The translations under genes and the position numbers were made by a program. Shown piece by piece: positions 1 to 8,984 of a stretch of 64,000 nt of DNA; position 1 is the first letter of the stretch, and every line of letters begins with the position of its first letter. This stretch comes from Diploptera punctata (lineage: Eukaryota > Arthropoda > Insecta > Blattodea > Blaberidae): positions 713,501 to 777,500 of the forward strand of contig JASPKZ010001235.1 in the NCBI GenBank assembly GCA_030220185.1, read 5' to 3'. The notes under the pieces are model-generated. The model saw only the letters and a list, made by a program, of their open reading frames with translations, did no database searches and was not told the origin of the DNA.

Positions 1-505
1 AGGTCTTCTTGTAATCTTGTAAGATACAAGGAAAACTAAGGTACAAATATATAATTCAATTGTGAGAAGTACTGTCACATATGGAGCTGAATTTTGGAAA
101 TTCAGCAAAAAAACTTAGAACAAAAACTTATGTTGATCAAAATGGATTTCTTAAGGAGAGCAGCAAGATGTTCAAAATTAGAAAAAATAAGAAATACTGT
201 CATACGAGAAAAAATGAATAGTAGATTATATATGGTATATGCAATTAAATTGGTATGAACATATACGACGAATGCAAGAAGAAAGATTACCCAGAAAAAC
301 ATTGGAATGGTGTCAACCTGGAAGAAGAAGGGAAGGAAGACCTCGAAACTCGTGGATACAAGAAATAAGAACTGGAATGAGAAGAAGAGGACTGGTGGGC
401 ATGGAGTGGATGGATAGAGAGAGACGAGTGGGGAAGGAAAATAAAACTTTAGGCACAGAAAGATGTGTAAACATTAAAAATCTGTATATAAATAAAAAAA
501 TATAA
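1..505 (+). mobile_element. LINE 3' fragment (family Q), decayed
   Basis: This is the C-terminal end of a non-LTR retrotransposon ORF, broken by frameshifts. The stretch 239-505 stays open and carries the W.EHIRRM...RLPRKTLEW..PGRRREGRPR...W signature, followed by the WMDRERR end block. Upstream, the first 240 bases match the same ORF only in pieces. The AT-rich sequence after about 490 fits a short 3' UTR and tail. Related copies lie at 35285-35500 (+) and 58300-58680 (-). It is not functional. Confidence 0.8.
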
Positions 506-535
506 TATTAATAACTATTATTATTTACTTATAAA

Positions 536-645
536 CAGGTTTACAATGTAATAAAACATTTTTTCTTTACCCAAAGTTTTTTTTAATTTTAATTTTCTTT
601 CTCCATTCTTCTCTATCTTCCCATTCTAATTCTTCCAGACTAAAC
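536..645 (-). mobile_element. LINE 3'-terminal stub, antisense
   Basis: The segment resembles 40566-40681 (shared blocks: ataaacaggtttacaat, acccaaag, ctttctccattcttctctatc). Read on the minus strand it gives the D.EEW end block of these LINEs followed by a short 3' UTR. Only the last about 100 bases of an element are present. Confidence 0.55.
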
Positions 646-654
646 TCCAGAAAG

Positions 655-720
655 TCCAAAATTCAATATTAGATTTTGTGAGATACAGACAACTAGAATG
701 GTATGCTCATATACGTAGAA
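655..720 (+). mobile_element. tiny LINE ORF fragment
   Basis: About 20 codons read DFVRYRQLEWYAHIRRI, the conserved LINE C-terminal W..HIRR motif, cut off directly at a trinucleotide repeat. Confidence 0.5.
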
Positions 721-725
721 TAATG

Positions 726-808
<83 letters not shown>
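721..808. repeat. (AAT)n microsatellite
   Basis: A nearly pure AAT tract of about 88 bp directly follows a LINE ORF fragment. No 3' UTR is seen between the two. Confidence 0.95.
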
Positions 809-1535
809 CTCTTCTACTTTGATTTAACCTATCCCTTTGTATATCCTACGTCACCCGGGCCTTACATGATCATGACCTGTCGGGAGAGGATTTCAAACTC
901 AGGATTACACATACTTTTTTACAACATGGAGGGCTTCCCTGAATGAATGATCACGAGGCCACCTCCGAGACAAAATGGGCATTTATTACAAGACACACCA
1001 TTCACTCGCATTCATACAAAACAAGTCTAATATGATATTGATGATTATGATGGCCAAATGATGTTCGGGAATCATCATTTGAATTTTTAATAAATAACTG
1101 CATATTGAAGCTGAAAATAGCTTCTAGTGATTCTGTAATAATGTTGACATAATGTGCCTTGAGGGCACGTGACCTCGTGTGATTGCTGGAAACACAGCCT
1201 CAGGCGAGGAGGAAATTCACTTTCATCTACTTCAAGGTCACAATAAATCAAATAATCATTGCATTTACAACCATTGTAATTATTTATTTAAATCTAACGT
1301 GTGTGCAATATTAAAATGTATACCGGGTGTATCAGAAAAATAGAATTTGTTTGATGCAATCTGTTTTTTTTTATTGCGGATGAGCCCATGTAGGACTACG
1401 CAAAGTACTTAGAGGCGTTTCCTTTGAGCCAAAATTTCACGATTCATCGTACTTAGTTATCACAACGTTTGGACCGAAATCCAGTTTCATAGGACTGCAG
1501 AGGTTAGTTCCAGAACCGGTTCATCCGCCCTCTCT
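809..1535. other. no recognisable gene
   Basis: AT-rich sequence without coding signal. Around 1045-1075 a short stretch (gatggccaaatgatgttcggg) resembles the middle of SINE-1 in antisense, probably a very old fragment. I recognise nothing else. Confidence 0.5.
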
Positions 1536-1764
1536 GCCGTTGGGAAAAAATCCTCTTCCGCCGTCGAAGCCGTTGACCTCCTCAGTTGATCCGCGGGTGC
1601 TTATTTGGCAAGGCCTTATTCGCACCTGTCCTGAATATCTACAGGAACTTCCCCCATCAGCCATTGGGACGCGCCGTGTTGGGGTTGAGGACCCCCATCC
1701 TGTAGTCTTACATGAGGTTAAGTCTAGCCCTTACTTAATTCAGAACCAAACCCCTCATGTAAGC

Positions 1765-1767
<3 letters not shown>
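1536..1767. other. unidentified GC-richer segment
   Basis: About 230 bp are richer in G and C than the surroundings, and one plus frame is open across them. That frame runs into the following TAT tract and then into a LINE from a different frame context, so the 179-residue reading frame here is probably accidental. I cannot assign a family. Confidence 0.4.
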
Positions 1768-1836
<69 letters not shown>

Positions 1837-1879
1837 TATTATTATTATTATCATCATCATCATCATCATCATTATTATT
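1768..1879. repeat. (TAT)n/(CAT)n microsatellite
   Basis: A TAT tract of about 85 bp grades into CAT repeats and back, and abuts the truncated 5' end of a family P LINE. Confidence 0.95.
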
Positions 1880-2580
1880 CCATATGGTGGGATAAGAATA
1901 TTTGGAAAGACACACAAAAATATATTGGTAAAACATTAGTGGAATCGGTTGCAGTGATTGGAAGTGAGGCATGGACAATCAATAAGTACTATAGTATATC
2001 TGGCTTAACTTGGCAAAGAGAGAGATGGAGATATAAGGGTAGATCCATGACTCTTTTCGTGCATTTACAAAAGAAATAACCCAGCGTGTTGTCAGTTTTC
2101 GTCTTCCCCTTTACCCCTATTAACATCTGGTCAAGAAACACCGGCAACACTGGTGCGAGTGAGAGAGGTGAGCAAAGCTGTCTCTTTCTACACATTTCTT
2201 GCAAAGTTACTCCAGATGAATAATACAAGAATAGACTAATAGCTCTAGAACTGGATTATTTACGCAAAAGTGTCAGAAAGTCAAAATTAGAAAATGTCAC
2301 AAATAAGGAAATAATGGATGCAGAAGAAAGCATAATTGAAATAATTGAGGAGAAGGAATTAAAGTGGTTAGGACATATTTTAAGAATGGAAGATGAGCGA
2401 TGGCCGAAACTACTATATCAATGGCAACCGACCAGAAAGAAGAAAAGAGGGAGACCAAAGTTAACATGGAAGGGAAGCATGAAGATAGTAATGCATGCAA
2501 GAGGGCTAAGCATTGAAGATGCCCAAGATCGTAGGCTTTGGAGGTTTGGCACGGGAAGACGGCAGCAGCTGTAAAAACCC
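1880..2580 (+). mobile_element. LINE 3' fragment (family P), interrupted
   Basis: This is the C-terminal part of a non-LTR retrotransposon ORF. The open part 2314-2574 carries WLGHILRMEDERWPK...QWQPTRKKKRGRPKL and ends DAQDRRLWRFG. A second copy at 6266-6890 allows alignment and shows that 1995-2219 here is an insertion. The element ends in GATA repeats followed by (TTA)n. Frames are broken and it is not functional. Confidence 0.8.
1995..2219. mobile_element. MITE-like insertion with short TIRs
   Basis: About 225 bp are absent from the homologous LINE at 6500-6520. The ends form an imperfect inverted repeat: 1997-2015 (TATCTGGCTTAACTTGGCA) against the complement of 2201-2219 (about 15 of 19 positions). 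The target duplication is unclear (TA or a few bases more). No coding capacity. Superfamily unknown. Confidence 0.6.
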
Positions 2581-2596
2581 GAAGATAGATAGATAG

Positions 2597-2655
<59 letters not shown>

Positions 2656-2657
2656 GT
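2581..2657. repeat. (GATA)n then (TTA)n LINE tail
   Basis: Four GATA units pass into about 60 bp of TTA repeats immediately after the 3' end of family P. Confidence 0.9.
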
Positions 2658-2744
2658 TATATATACGCAATCGATAGATCTTGACGAGAGCTGACATTTG
2701 AAGCTCAAACGAACTTCTCAGTGTCAAAATTTATACCAAACGAA

Positions 2745-2815
2745 AATTATGTGACGCAGCGGATCGACCTGAAAATGGCGGCGCTTCCCCGTCCGCCGCG
2801 AGCGATGCGTCACAG
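2745..2815. promoter_or_regulatory. CpG-rich block with palindromic GTGACGCA/TGCGTCAC
   Basis: A CpG-dense block of about 60 bp is bounded by a perfect 8-bp inverted repeat (2751-2758 and 2806-2813). Both arms look like ATF/CRE-type half sites, and AAAATGGCGGC inside resembles a YY1/Pho site. No transcript or gene is evident next to it, so a regulatory role is inference. Confidence 0.3.
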
Positions 2816-2978
2816 TCCACACTCAACGTAACGAATTCTTTGATCATTCATCTATCGAGTGGTGTAATTAAATTTGTATATAGCTGCAACACAAAACTCT
2901 ACCCCCGATTTTATTATCATCAGTTTTCTGAATTGCCTCTTACTGTGGACGCAAATTTAAATACGCATTCAAAATTCT

Positions 2979-3680
2979 AACTAACTAACTAACTCACTGG
3001 CACTATCGAACCCGTAGGTTCATGGCCGCGTGGACTTAAGTTCTCCATACATCCCTATTCTGAGCTAATTTTTCCAATCATTTCCTGTATAATCTACTTC
3101 CCTCAAATCATAGTTAATGTTATTCTCCCACCTTATTCTTGGTTGACCAAATGGGCGTTTTCCCTCTGGTTTTCCTACAAGAAGCTTTCATACACGTCTT
3201 ACATTCCCTATTCGTGCCACATGTCCTGCCATCACAGTCTACGAGACTTAACTGTCTTTATTATATCTGGCTTCCTATAAAGACCATGTATTTCATTGTT
3301 ATGAAGTCTTCTCCATTCACCTGTCTGTTCATCTCTCTTTGGTCCAAACATTTTCCTAAGAACTTTATTCTCAAATACTTGTAATCTCCTTTCCTCCCTT
3401 AAAGCAAGAGTCCATGTTTCGCATCCATATAATATAACTGGTAGAATAATAGTTTTATATATTTTCAGTTTAACGTTTTTTGAAAGGAGTTGGGACATGA
3501 AGAGTCTCTGTAATGCATAATAGCATGCATTTCCAGAATTGAGTCTATGTTTAATTTCTTTGTGTATCTCATTCCTGTTTGTGATTATTGTTCCTAGGTA
3601 TTTGAATTCAGCCGCTTCCTCAATATTTCCCTCATTTGTCTGTCCATTTCCATTATATAATGTATTTCTAAACGTCGACA
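2979..3680 (-). mobile_element. RTE-like LINE family A, 5'-truncated
   Basis: Antisense copy of the C-terminal third of the family A ORF. The minus frame 3232-3681 reads from the FKYLGTIITN motif through LYGCETWTL to HNNEIHGLYRKPDI; a frameshift separates it from the end of the ORF. The 3' end is the family-typical cactatcgaacccgtaggttc followed by (CTAA)n, the complement of the TTAG/GTAA-type tail. Starts abruptly at 3680. Confidence 0.9.
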
Positions 3681-3689
3681 TTCATTTCA

Positions 3690-4145
3690 CATAATTATTT
3701 TCTCATAAATACATCTGAAGGAATTAATGCTGACACTTTTTACGACAATTAAATATTGTTTACGTAATGTTAAATCCTTGACATTAACGCTATTGGTTTT
3801 GATAAAAAACTTGAAACGACAAGAAAAGTAAATACATTAAGTGCAGAGACAATTACAGATAATGTATTGAACGCCACTAGGAAGCGATGCGTTAAGTTAG
3901 CAATTCTTAAGATCCTGCGTCATTCCTGGCTTTAGCTACTCATCTGAGTATCATCACATGACGTCATCGCATCACAAAATAAAAATACAACCCGATTATC
4001 ACCACCACACAGCTACATTCCTGGATATTACAGTGGCGTTGGTTTATATTCTGAAAATTTAAGAGGAAATGATTGCGAAAAAGAGTATAAAGTAAGTTTT
4101 CCTTCTTCTTCTACATCGTGAAATTAGGCATTTTGACCTGTTTTC
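3690..4145. other. no recognisable gene
   Basis: AT-rich, no open frame of note and no repeat I can match within the window. Confidence 0.5.
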
Positions 4146-4148
4146 ACA

Positions 4149-4500
4149 TCAAGTGGGATTTAATGAATCTTCCCATCTAGTAAATGGGCGTCCAACATTT
4201 CTATGTCCTATTGGTTTGTACTTTAATAACAGCTGAGGGATTCTATCTGTAGGCATTCTTTTAACATGCTCATACCAGTTGTTTCTCATGTTGTCAATTA
4301 TATTTGTTAAATTAAAAATATTTAAGTTTTTTTTTAATATCTTCATTACTTTTTATGTCCAAAATTGTCACACCTGCTATTGAACGTAAGAACTTCATTT
4401 CTGTAGTTTCTATTTTTCTTCTGTCTGAATGGTTAAGAGTCCAGTTCTCACTCGCATATGTTGAGGTAGAAACTGCCATAATTTTGTAAAATTTAACCAA
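4149..4500 (-). mobile_element. LINE 3' fragment (related to families E/F)
   Basis: Two overlapping minus frames (4312-4500 and 4149-4346) together show S.NWTLN...R.IETTEMKFLRS.AG followed by NWYEHVKRMPTDRIPQLLLKYKPIGHRNVGRPF.RW, the LINE C-terminal block. A frameshift near 4320 separates them. Closest in the window to 43309-44512. Confidence 0.75.
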
Positions 4501-4504
4501 AAAT

Positions 4505-4920
4505 TATATCTGTGATTCTGATTAACTGACTTTTTACTTTTAACTGAGGATATATTTCGCTTTAAAAATGTGCATATGTTTTCATATGTCTTAAATCATT
4601 TAGCGTGATTTAATTTTTAAATGATTTCTAAAAATTAACCTATTGGAACACTTTTCTCAGGCACTGCTTGAGCTAGAACTATGACATTTTCTTATTTTAC
4701 TCTTAAAGTAAATGGAAGGCAGTTCTTCAAATACTTTATTTTTAAGAAAAATTGAAGTTAAATTTAAACATATTCTGCGTTTAAAATATTACCGTTTTTT
4801 TTTACTCAATGCCACCAGTTTCTCATTTCGATATTTCTGGTATTCTCTCCTGGCATTGGCGTATTGTAATCTATTTCTGAGGTTGGGGAGCCTGGAAGGC
4901 GGAATTACGCTGCTCCAATG
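4505..4920. other. no recognisable gene
   Basis: AT-rich. The 73-codon plus frame at 4712 has no recognisable motif and no support. Confidence 0.5.
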
Positions 4921-4923
4921 TTG

Positions 4924-5092
4924 TGATAGATGATAATGATGGTAATGATGCACCAGGACAGGTTTTAATCGTAAACTTAATCTAATACGATAATGACGAT
5001 AATTGCCAGATGATGTTCGGGGACCGTTTGGGCCTTAAAGTTTACTCGCATTGTCTTACTGATGGGGAAAAAACCCGTAAAATACCTCACCT
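4924..5092 (-). mobile_element. SINE-1, degenerate middle part
   Basis: The GAT-rich stretch, then gatgttcggggaccgtttgggccttaaag and the gtcttac...ggggaaaaaacccg...cctcacc region, match the middle of SINE-1 in antisense. Both the hairpin end and the tRNA head are missing. Confidence 0.6.
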
Positions 5093-5195
5093 TATAAATT
5101 AATTGATATGCGACTTCGTTTCCAAAAAATAAATTACAAAAATTTCGCTCACTAGAGCGTTAACTGGCACATACACACGCGCGCGCGCATACACG

Positions 5196-5197
<2 letters not shown>

Positions 5198-5235
<38 letters not shown>
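5198..5235. repeat. (TA)n microsatellite
   Basis: About 38 bp of TA directly at the 5' junction of a family A stub. Confidence 0.95.
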
Positions 5236-5635
5236 TGTTCATCTCTCTTTGGACCAAAGAGTGATAACAGAGATAGGTGAATGGAGAAGACTACATAACA
5301 ATGAACTACATGGTCTTTATAGGAAGCCAGATATAATAAGAACAGTTAAGTCTCGTAGACTGCGATGGGCAGGACATGTGGCACGTATGGGGAATGAAAG
5401 ATGTGCATGGAAACGTTTTGTAGGAAAGCCAGAGGGAAAACGCCCAGTTGGTAGACCAAGAATGAGGTGGGAGAATAACATTAACTATGATTTGAAGGAA
5501 GTAGATTATACAGGAAATGATTGGAAAGCATTAGCTCAGGATAGGGATGTATGGAGAGCTTATGTCTGCGCGGCCATGAACCTACGAGTTCGATAGTGCC
5601 AGTGAGTAAGAGTAAGTAAGTAAGTAAGTATATAT
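5236..5635 (+). mobile_element. family A LINE stub with inverted 5' end
   Basis: Bases 5249-5596 keep an open frame for the last about 110 residues of the family A ORF (GEWRRLHNNELHGLYRKPDI through AYVCAAMNLRVR, stop). The first bases (ctgttcatctctctttgg) are the reverse complement of the adjacent ORF region as it stands in the intact copy at 10859-10879, so the 5' end carries a short inversion. The 3' end is gatagtgccagtgag followed by GTAA repeats. Confidence 0.9.
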
Positions 5636-5716
5636 ATTTATATATATACAAGACAAATTTGTTATGTATTCAATACTAATGAAATTCATTGTTAAATCCG
5701 TTGAGGTGGAGAGTCA

Positions 5717-6043
5717 TAAAATAAAATAAGTTAAAATACCTTCTTAGGTAAAATCCGTCGTCCTCAACCTATAAATGTGTGATCTTTATGCCTATAAGGC
5801 CTTTCAGGACATCCGTCCCATCTTCAGCAGTTCATTCTTCTCTACAGCATCCAGATTGACACACGACAAAGCCACATTAGGACCAGCAGCATCAAACATC
5901 AACCTGGATGCTGTAGATAAGAATGAACTGCTGAAGATGGGACGGATGTCCTGAAAGGCCTTATAGGCATAAAGATCACAAATCTATAAGTTGAGGACGA
6001 CGGATTTTACCTAAGAAGGTATTTTAACTTATTTTATTTTATT
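5717..6043. mobile_element. foldback element 1 (138-bp arms)
   Basis: Two arms, 5717-5854 and 5904-6043, are near-perfect inverted repeats around a 49-bp spacer. The right arm contains CTGAAGA, a GGAC/GTCC hairpin with loop GGAT and then GAAA (5931-5956). No coding frame. It resembles a non-autonomous foldback/MITE or a Penelope-type terminal repeat pair. Confidence 0.85.
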
Positions 6044-6058
6044 TCTTATGTATTATGA

Positions 6059-7376
6059 GGTCTCACAGTAAACGCACAAAAAAACAGAATATTTGGCAAT
6101 AAATAGCTTACAATAAACATGTTAGAAATAAAGAAATTAGAAACATAATGAAAGCAGAACAAAACATAATTGAAAGGATTGAAGAGAAGGAATTAAAATG
6201 GTTAGGACATATTTTACGAATGGAAGACAAGAGATGGCTGAAACAACTGTATCAATGCAAGAGAAAATTTAATATTGGAACAAGGAATTCAAATAAAGCA
6301 AGTGAAACAAAATAAATATTTGGGAATACTTATAGATAACATTGAAGGTATAGACAAAGAGAATATAAAACATAGAATTTAATTGATTAGATAAATAACA
6401 TCATCGTTAAATTCTATATGGTGGGATAAGCATATTTGGAAAGCCAAAAAAAAAAAATGGTAAAACATTGATGGAATCTGTTGCAATATATGGAAGCTAG
6501 GTGTGGGCAATCAATAAATACTACAAGAATAGACTAATAGCTCTAGAAATTGATTATTTACGCATAAGTTCCAGAAAGTCAAAATTATTTAAAATCTCAC
6601 AAATAAGGAAATTAGAATCATAATGGAAGCAGAAGAAATCATAATTGAAAGAATTGAGGATAAGGAATTAAAATTGTTAAGGCATATTTTAAGAATAGAA
6701 GACAACAGATGGCGAAACAACTATATCAATGACAAACGACCAGAAAGAAGACAAAAAGAAGACCATAGTTAACATGGGAAGAAAACATGGGGATATAGCA
6801 ATTCAAACAAGAGGGTTAAGCATTGAAAATGCACAAGATCGTGGGCTTTGCAAGTTTGGCAGCAGCTGTAAAAACCCGATGATATGATATATATAATTTT
6901 TGTCATGGTCATGTTCGGTGTCAATTACGTAAATTAAAAAAATAATAAAATAAAGTCCTTTGGAATTCGTTAAAATAATATAATTTAGTAACATAATTAA
7001 GGAAAGTAAATTTGATTTGAAATGCAATTGACTTACCAAGAAGTAATTTAATAGTTTCATCCCACAACACTTGGTTGTGTCACAGAAGCGCCCACTTGCC
7101 AGCACTAAGGTCAGAGGTAATGTACTCCTACGATACAGCTACAATGATTAATCGCAACTGTTAAAACATAACACATTTCCCGGTCAACTACACTTTTATT
7201 CTTTTATTTTTAGCGAATTTCAAAGCAATCTAACTATTGAGGTTGTTGACATCAAAAATTAAAAACAAATCAATCTTACTTAGTAATCACCGAAATGATC
7301 ATAATACAAACATTTATAATTAGGGCTATTTATTGCCAAATATTCTGTTTTTTTGTAAATTTACTGTGAGACCCCA
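6059..7376. repeat. pair of 50-bp inverted repeats bracketing LINE DNA
   Basis: Bases 6059-6108 (ggtctcacagtaaacgc...) are the reverse complement, with few differences, of 7327-7376. The right copy overlaps the end of a transposase fragment (7330-7584). Rearranged family P LINE sequence fills the space between. Confidence 0.7.
6110..6890 (+). mobile_element. LINE family P, rearranged (order C-term, middle, C-term)
   Basis: 6110-6260 holds the C-terminal ERIEEKELKWLGHILRMED segment. It joins at about 6265 to an upstream part of the same ORF (QGIQIKQVKQNKYLGILIDNIEG...), which then runs through the normal order to the C-terminus at 6800-6890 (ENAQDRGLCKFGSSC). Frames are broken in several places. 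Either two insertions or a duplication made this order. Confidence 0.7.
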
Positions 7377-7584
7377 GTCTCTTTCTTCCGCACCAACCTT
7401 TCAACACATCTTGCACCGTTCCATCGTCTTCAAACTTGTCTAGCATTCTTGTTATTGTTACCCTTGTGGGTGGTGGTGTCCCAAATTCAACCATCCAACG
7501 TCTTTGCACTTCAACAACATTCTCCACTTTCCAATAACACTTCAGTATCCACTTAAGTTCATCGAATGATAATCTCGCCGCCAT
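7330..7584 (-). pseudogene. transposase N-terminal HTH fragment (DUF4817-like)
   Basis: The 84-residue minus frame begins MAARLSFDELKWILKCYWKV and continues with QRRW..EFGTPPPTRVTITRMLDKFEDDGTV..V.KGWCGRKR. This layout (short start, QR.W..EF, PP...TI.R...KF...G.V, G..GRKR) is that of the helix-turn-helix domain preceding DDE transposases of insect Tc1/mariner-type elements. The catalytic domain is absent: after GRKR the sequence passes into the inverted repeat ending at 7376. The start sits about 140 bp from a GGGACACTCTGTATA motif (7726-7740) that looks like a terminal inverted repeat. Confidence 0.65.
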
Positions 7585-7735
7585 TGTTGTTTATAAAGAC
7601 GTGAAGATCGACGAACGTGTTGCTATGGTTTTCCAGTGCTTTGTGGATCATACACAACAAAAATTGTATTTCTGTCGCATTTCGTTGCTGAGAAATAACG
7701 TTTCGAAGAGTGTATACATAATTAGGGACACTCTG

Positions 7736-8108
7736 TATAATGAGAAGTTAGACTTATTACTGTCTTTTATCTTGTTTCACACACAAACAGTTGAACAGTA
7801 TAATGAGAAGTTAGACTTCTATCTTTTGTTTTGGTTTCACACACAAACAATTGAATAGTATAATGATAAGTTAGAATTCTGACTGTCTTTTGTTTTGGTT
7901 TCACACACAAACAGTTGAGCAGTACAATGAGAAGTTAGACTTCTGTCTTTTATCTTGTTTCACACACAAACAGTTGAATAGTATAATGAGAAGTTAGACT
8001 TCTGACTGTCTTTTATCTTGGTTTCACACACAAACAGTTGAATAGTATAATGAGAAGTTAGACTGCTGACTATCTTTTATTTTGGTTTCACACACAAACA
8101 GTTGAATA
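7736..8108. repeat. minisatellite, about 62-bp unit, 6 copies
   Basis: Six imperfect copies of gtataatgagaagttagact...ttggtttcacacacaaacagttgaata, each about 59-64 bp. The same unit occurs five times at 53309-53626 with the same 3' flank (ataatatata..atct.cattgcaa.cttat.ttttatta), so the array moves as part of a larger element. Confidence 0.9.
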
Positions 8109-8933
8109 ATATATAATATCTGCATTGCAATCTTATATTTTATTAGGGCCTACATAAAAATCTATCCCTAGTATGATTCACAATGGACGCACGGGGCGTG
8201 TGTCATTTCATAGGGATTTTCAAGGGAAGTAAAAAATTGAACTGACTATAAATTAATGCTGTTTATTGGTTAAACATCAGATTTAATTATAACTTTTTAC
8301 ATTTTCCACACAAAAATGCACCTTGAATTTTTAATGCTGGACAACTTCACTACGGCTCGGAAGTTGAGGACCTATAAAATGCCTTTAAAAGACCATTAAA
8401 AAGACCTAAAAAATCCTAAAAATGACCTAGAAACTGAAAAAAAGGACTGAAAAGGCGATTCAAATTAAATAATAATTTAGTTTCAACTGCATTTTTAATT
8501 AATATAATACAAAATGTTTAAAAAGAACAAAATTCTAGTAAAATCCAACATACACCACGAAAAGAATTGATGACTCAAAATTCTTCTTCTTTCATACTTT
8601 ATTTATTTTAGTGACAGGCTGATATCCCTGTCAGTAGGCTGGTTAAAAATTAAAAATATAGCGATATTTTCTGAGAGTTTCTCGTAGAACAAAAGTGTTT
8701 GCAATGTGAAAAGTCTTTGGAAAGTAAAACTAGATAGTGTTTTTAAAAGGAGGTGGAAATGAGACTGGACTTAGCGGATTCTTGAATTATACAAATGGTA
8801 TAAATTCAGTGAAAAGAAGGTAAAGTTGCAAAAAAGTCGTTAAGACCTAAAAAAGGACCAGTAAACCAAAAAATAGTCGAAAAAGGGACAAAAAAACCGA
8901 CAATTCTCTGGCCTACAACGACCAAAAAAAAAA

Positions 8934-8935
<2 letters not shown>

Positions 8936-8978
<43 letters not shown>
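8936..8978. repeat. (TA)n microsatellite
   Basis: TA tract at the 5' junction of the family A insertion; a second, shorter TA tract (11232-11254) follows its 3' end. Confidence 0.95.

Positions 8979-8984
<6 letters not shown>

Noticed and set aside
1540..2079. 179-codon frame spanning GC-rich DNA, a TAT tract and LINE sequence.
   Set aside because: It fuses unrelated segments across a microsatellite and an insertion; no family supports it.
7736..8108. Regular short repeats resembling a CRISPR array.
   Set aside because: The copies are contiguous with no unique spacers, the sequence is eukaryotic, and the same array occurs inside a mobile insertion at 53.3 kb.
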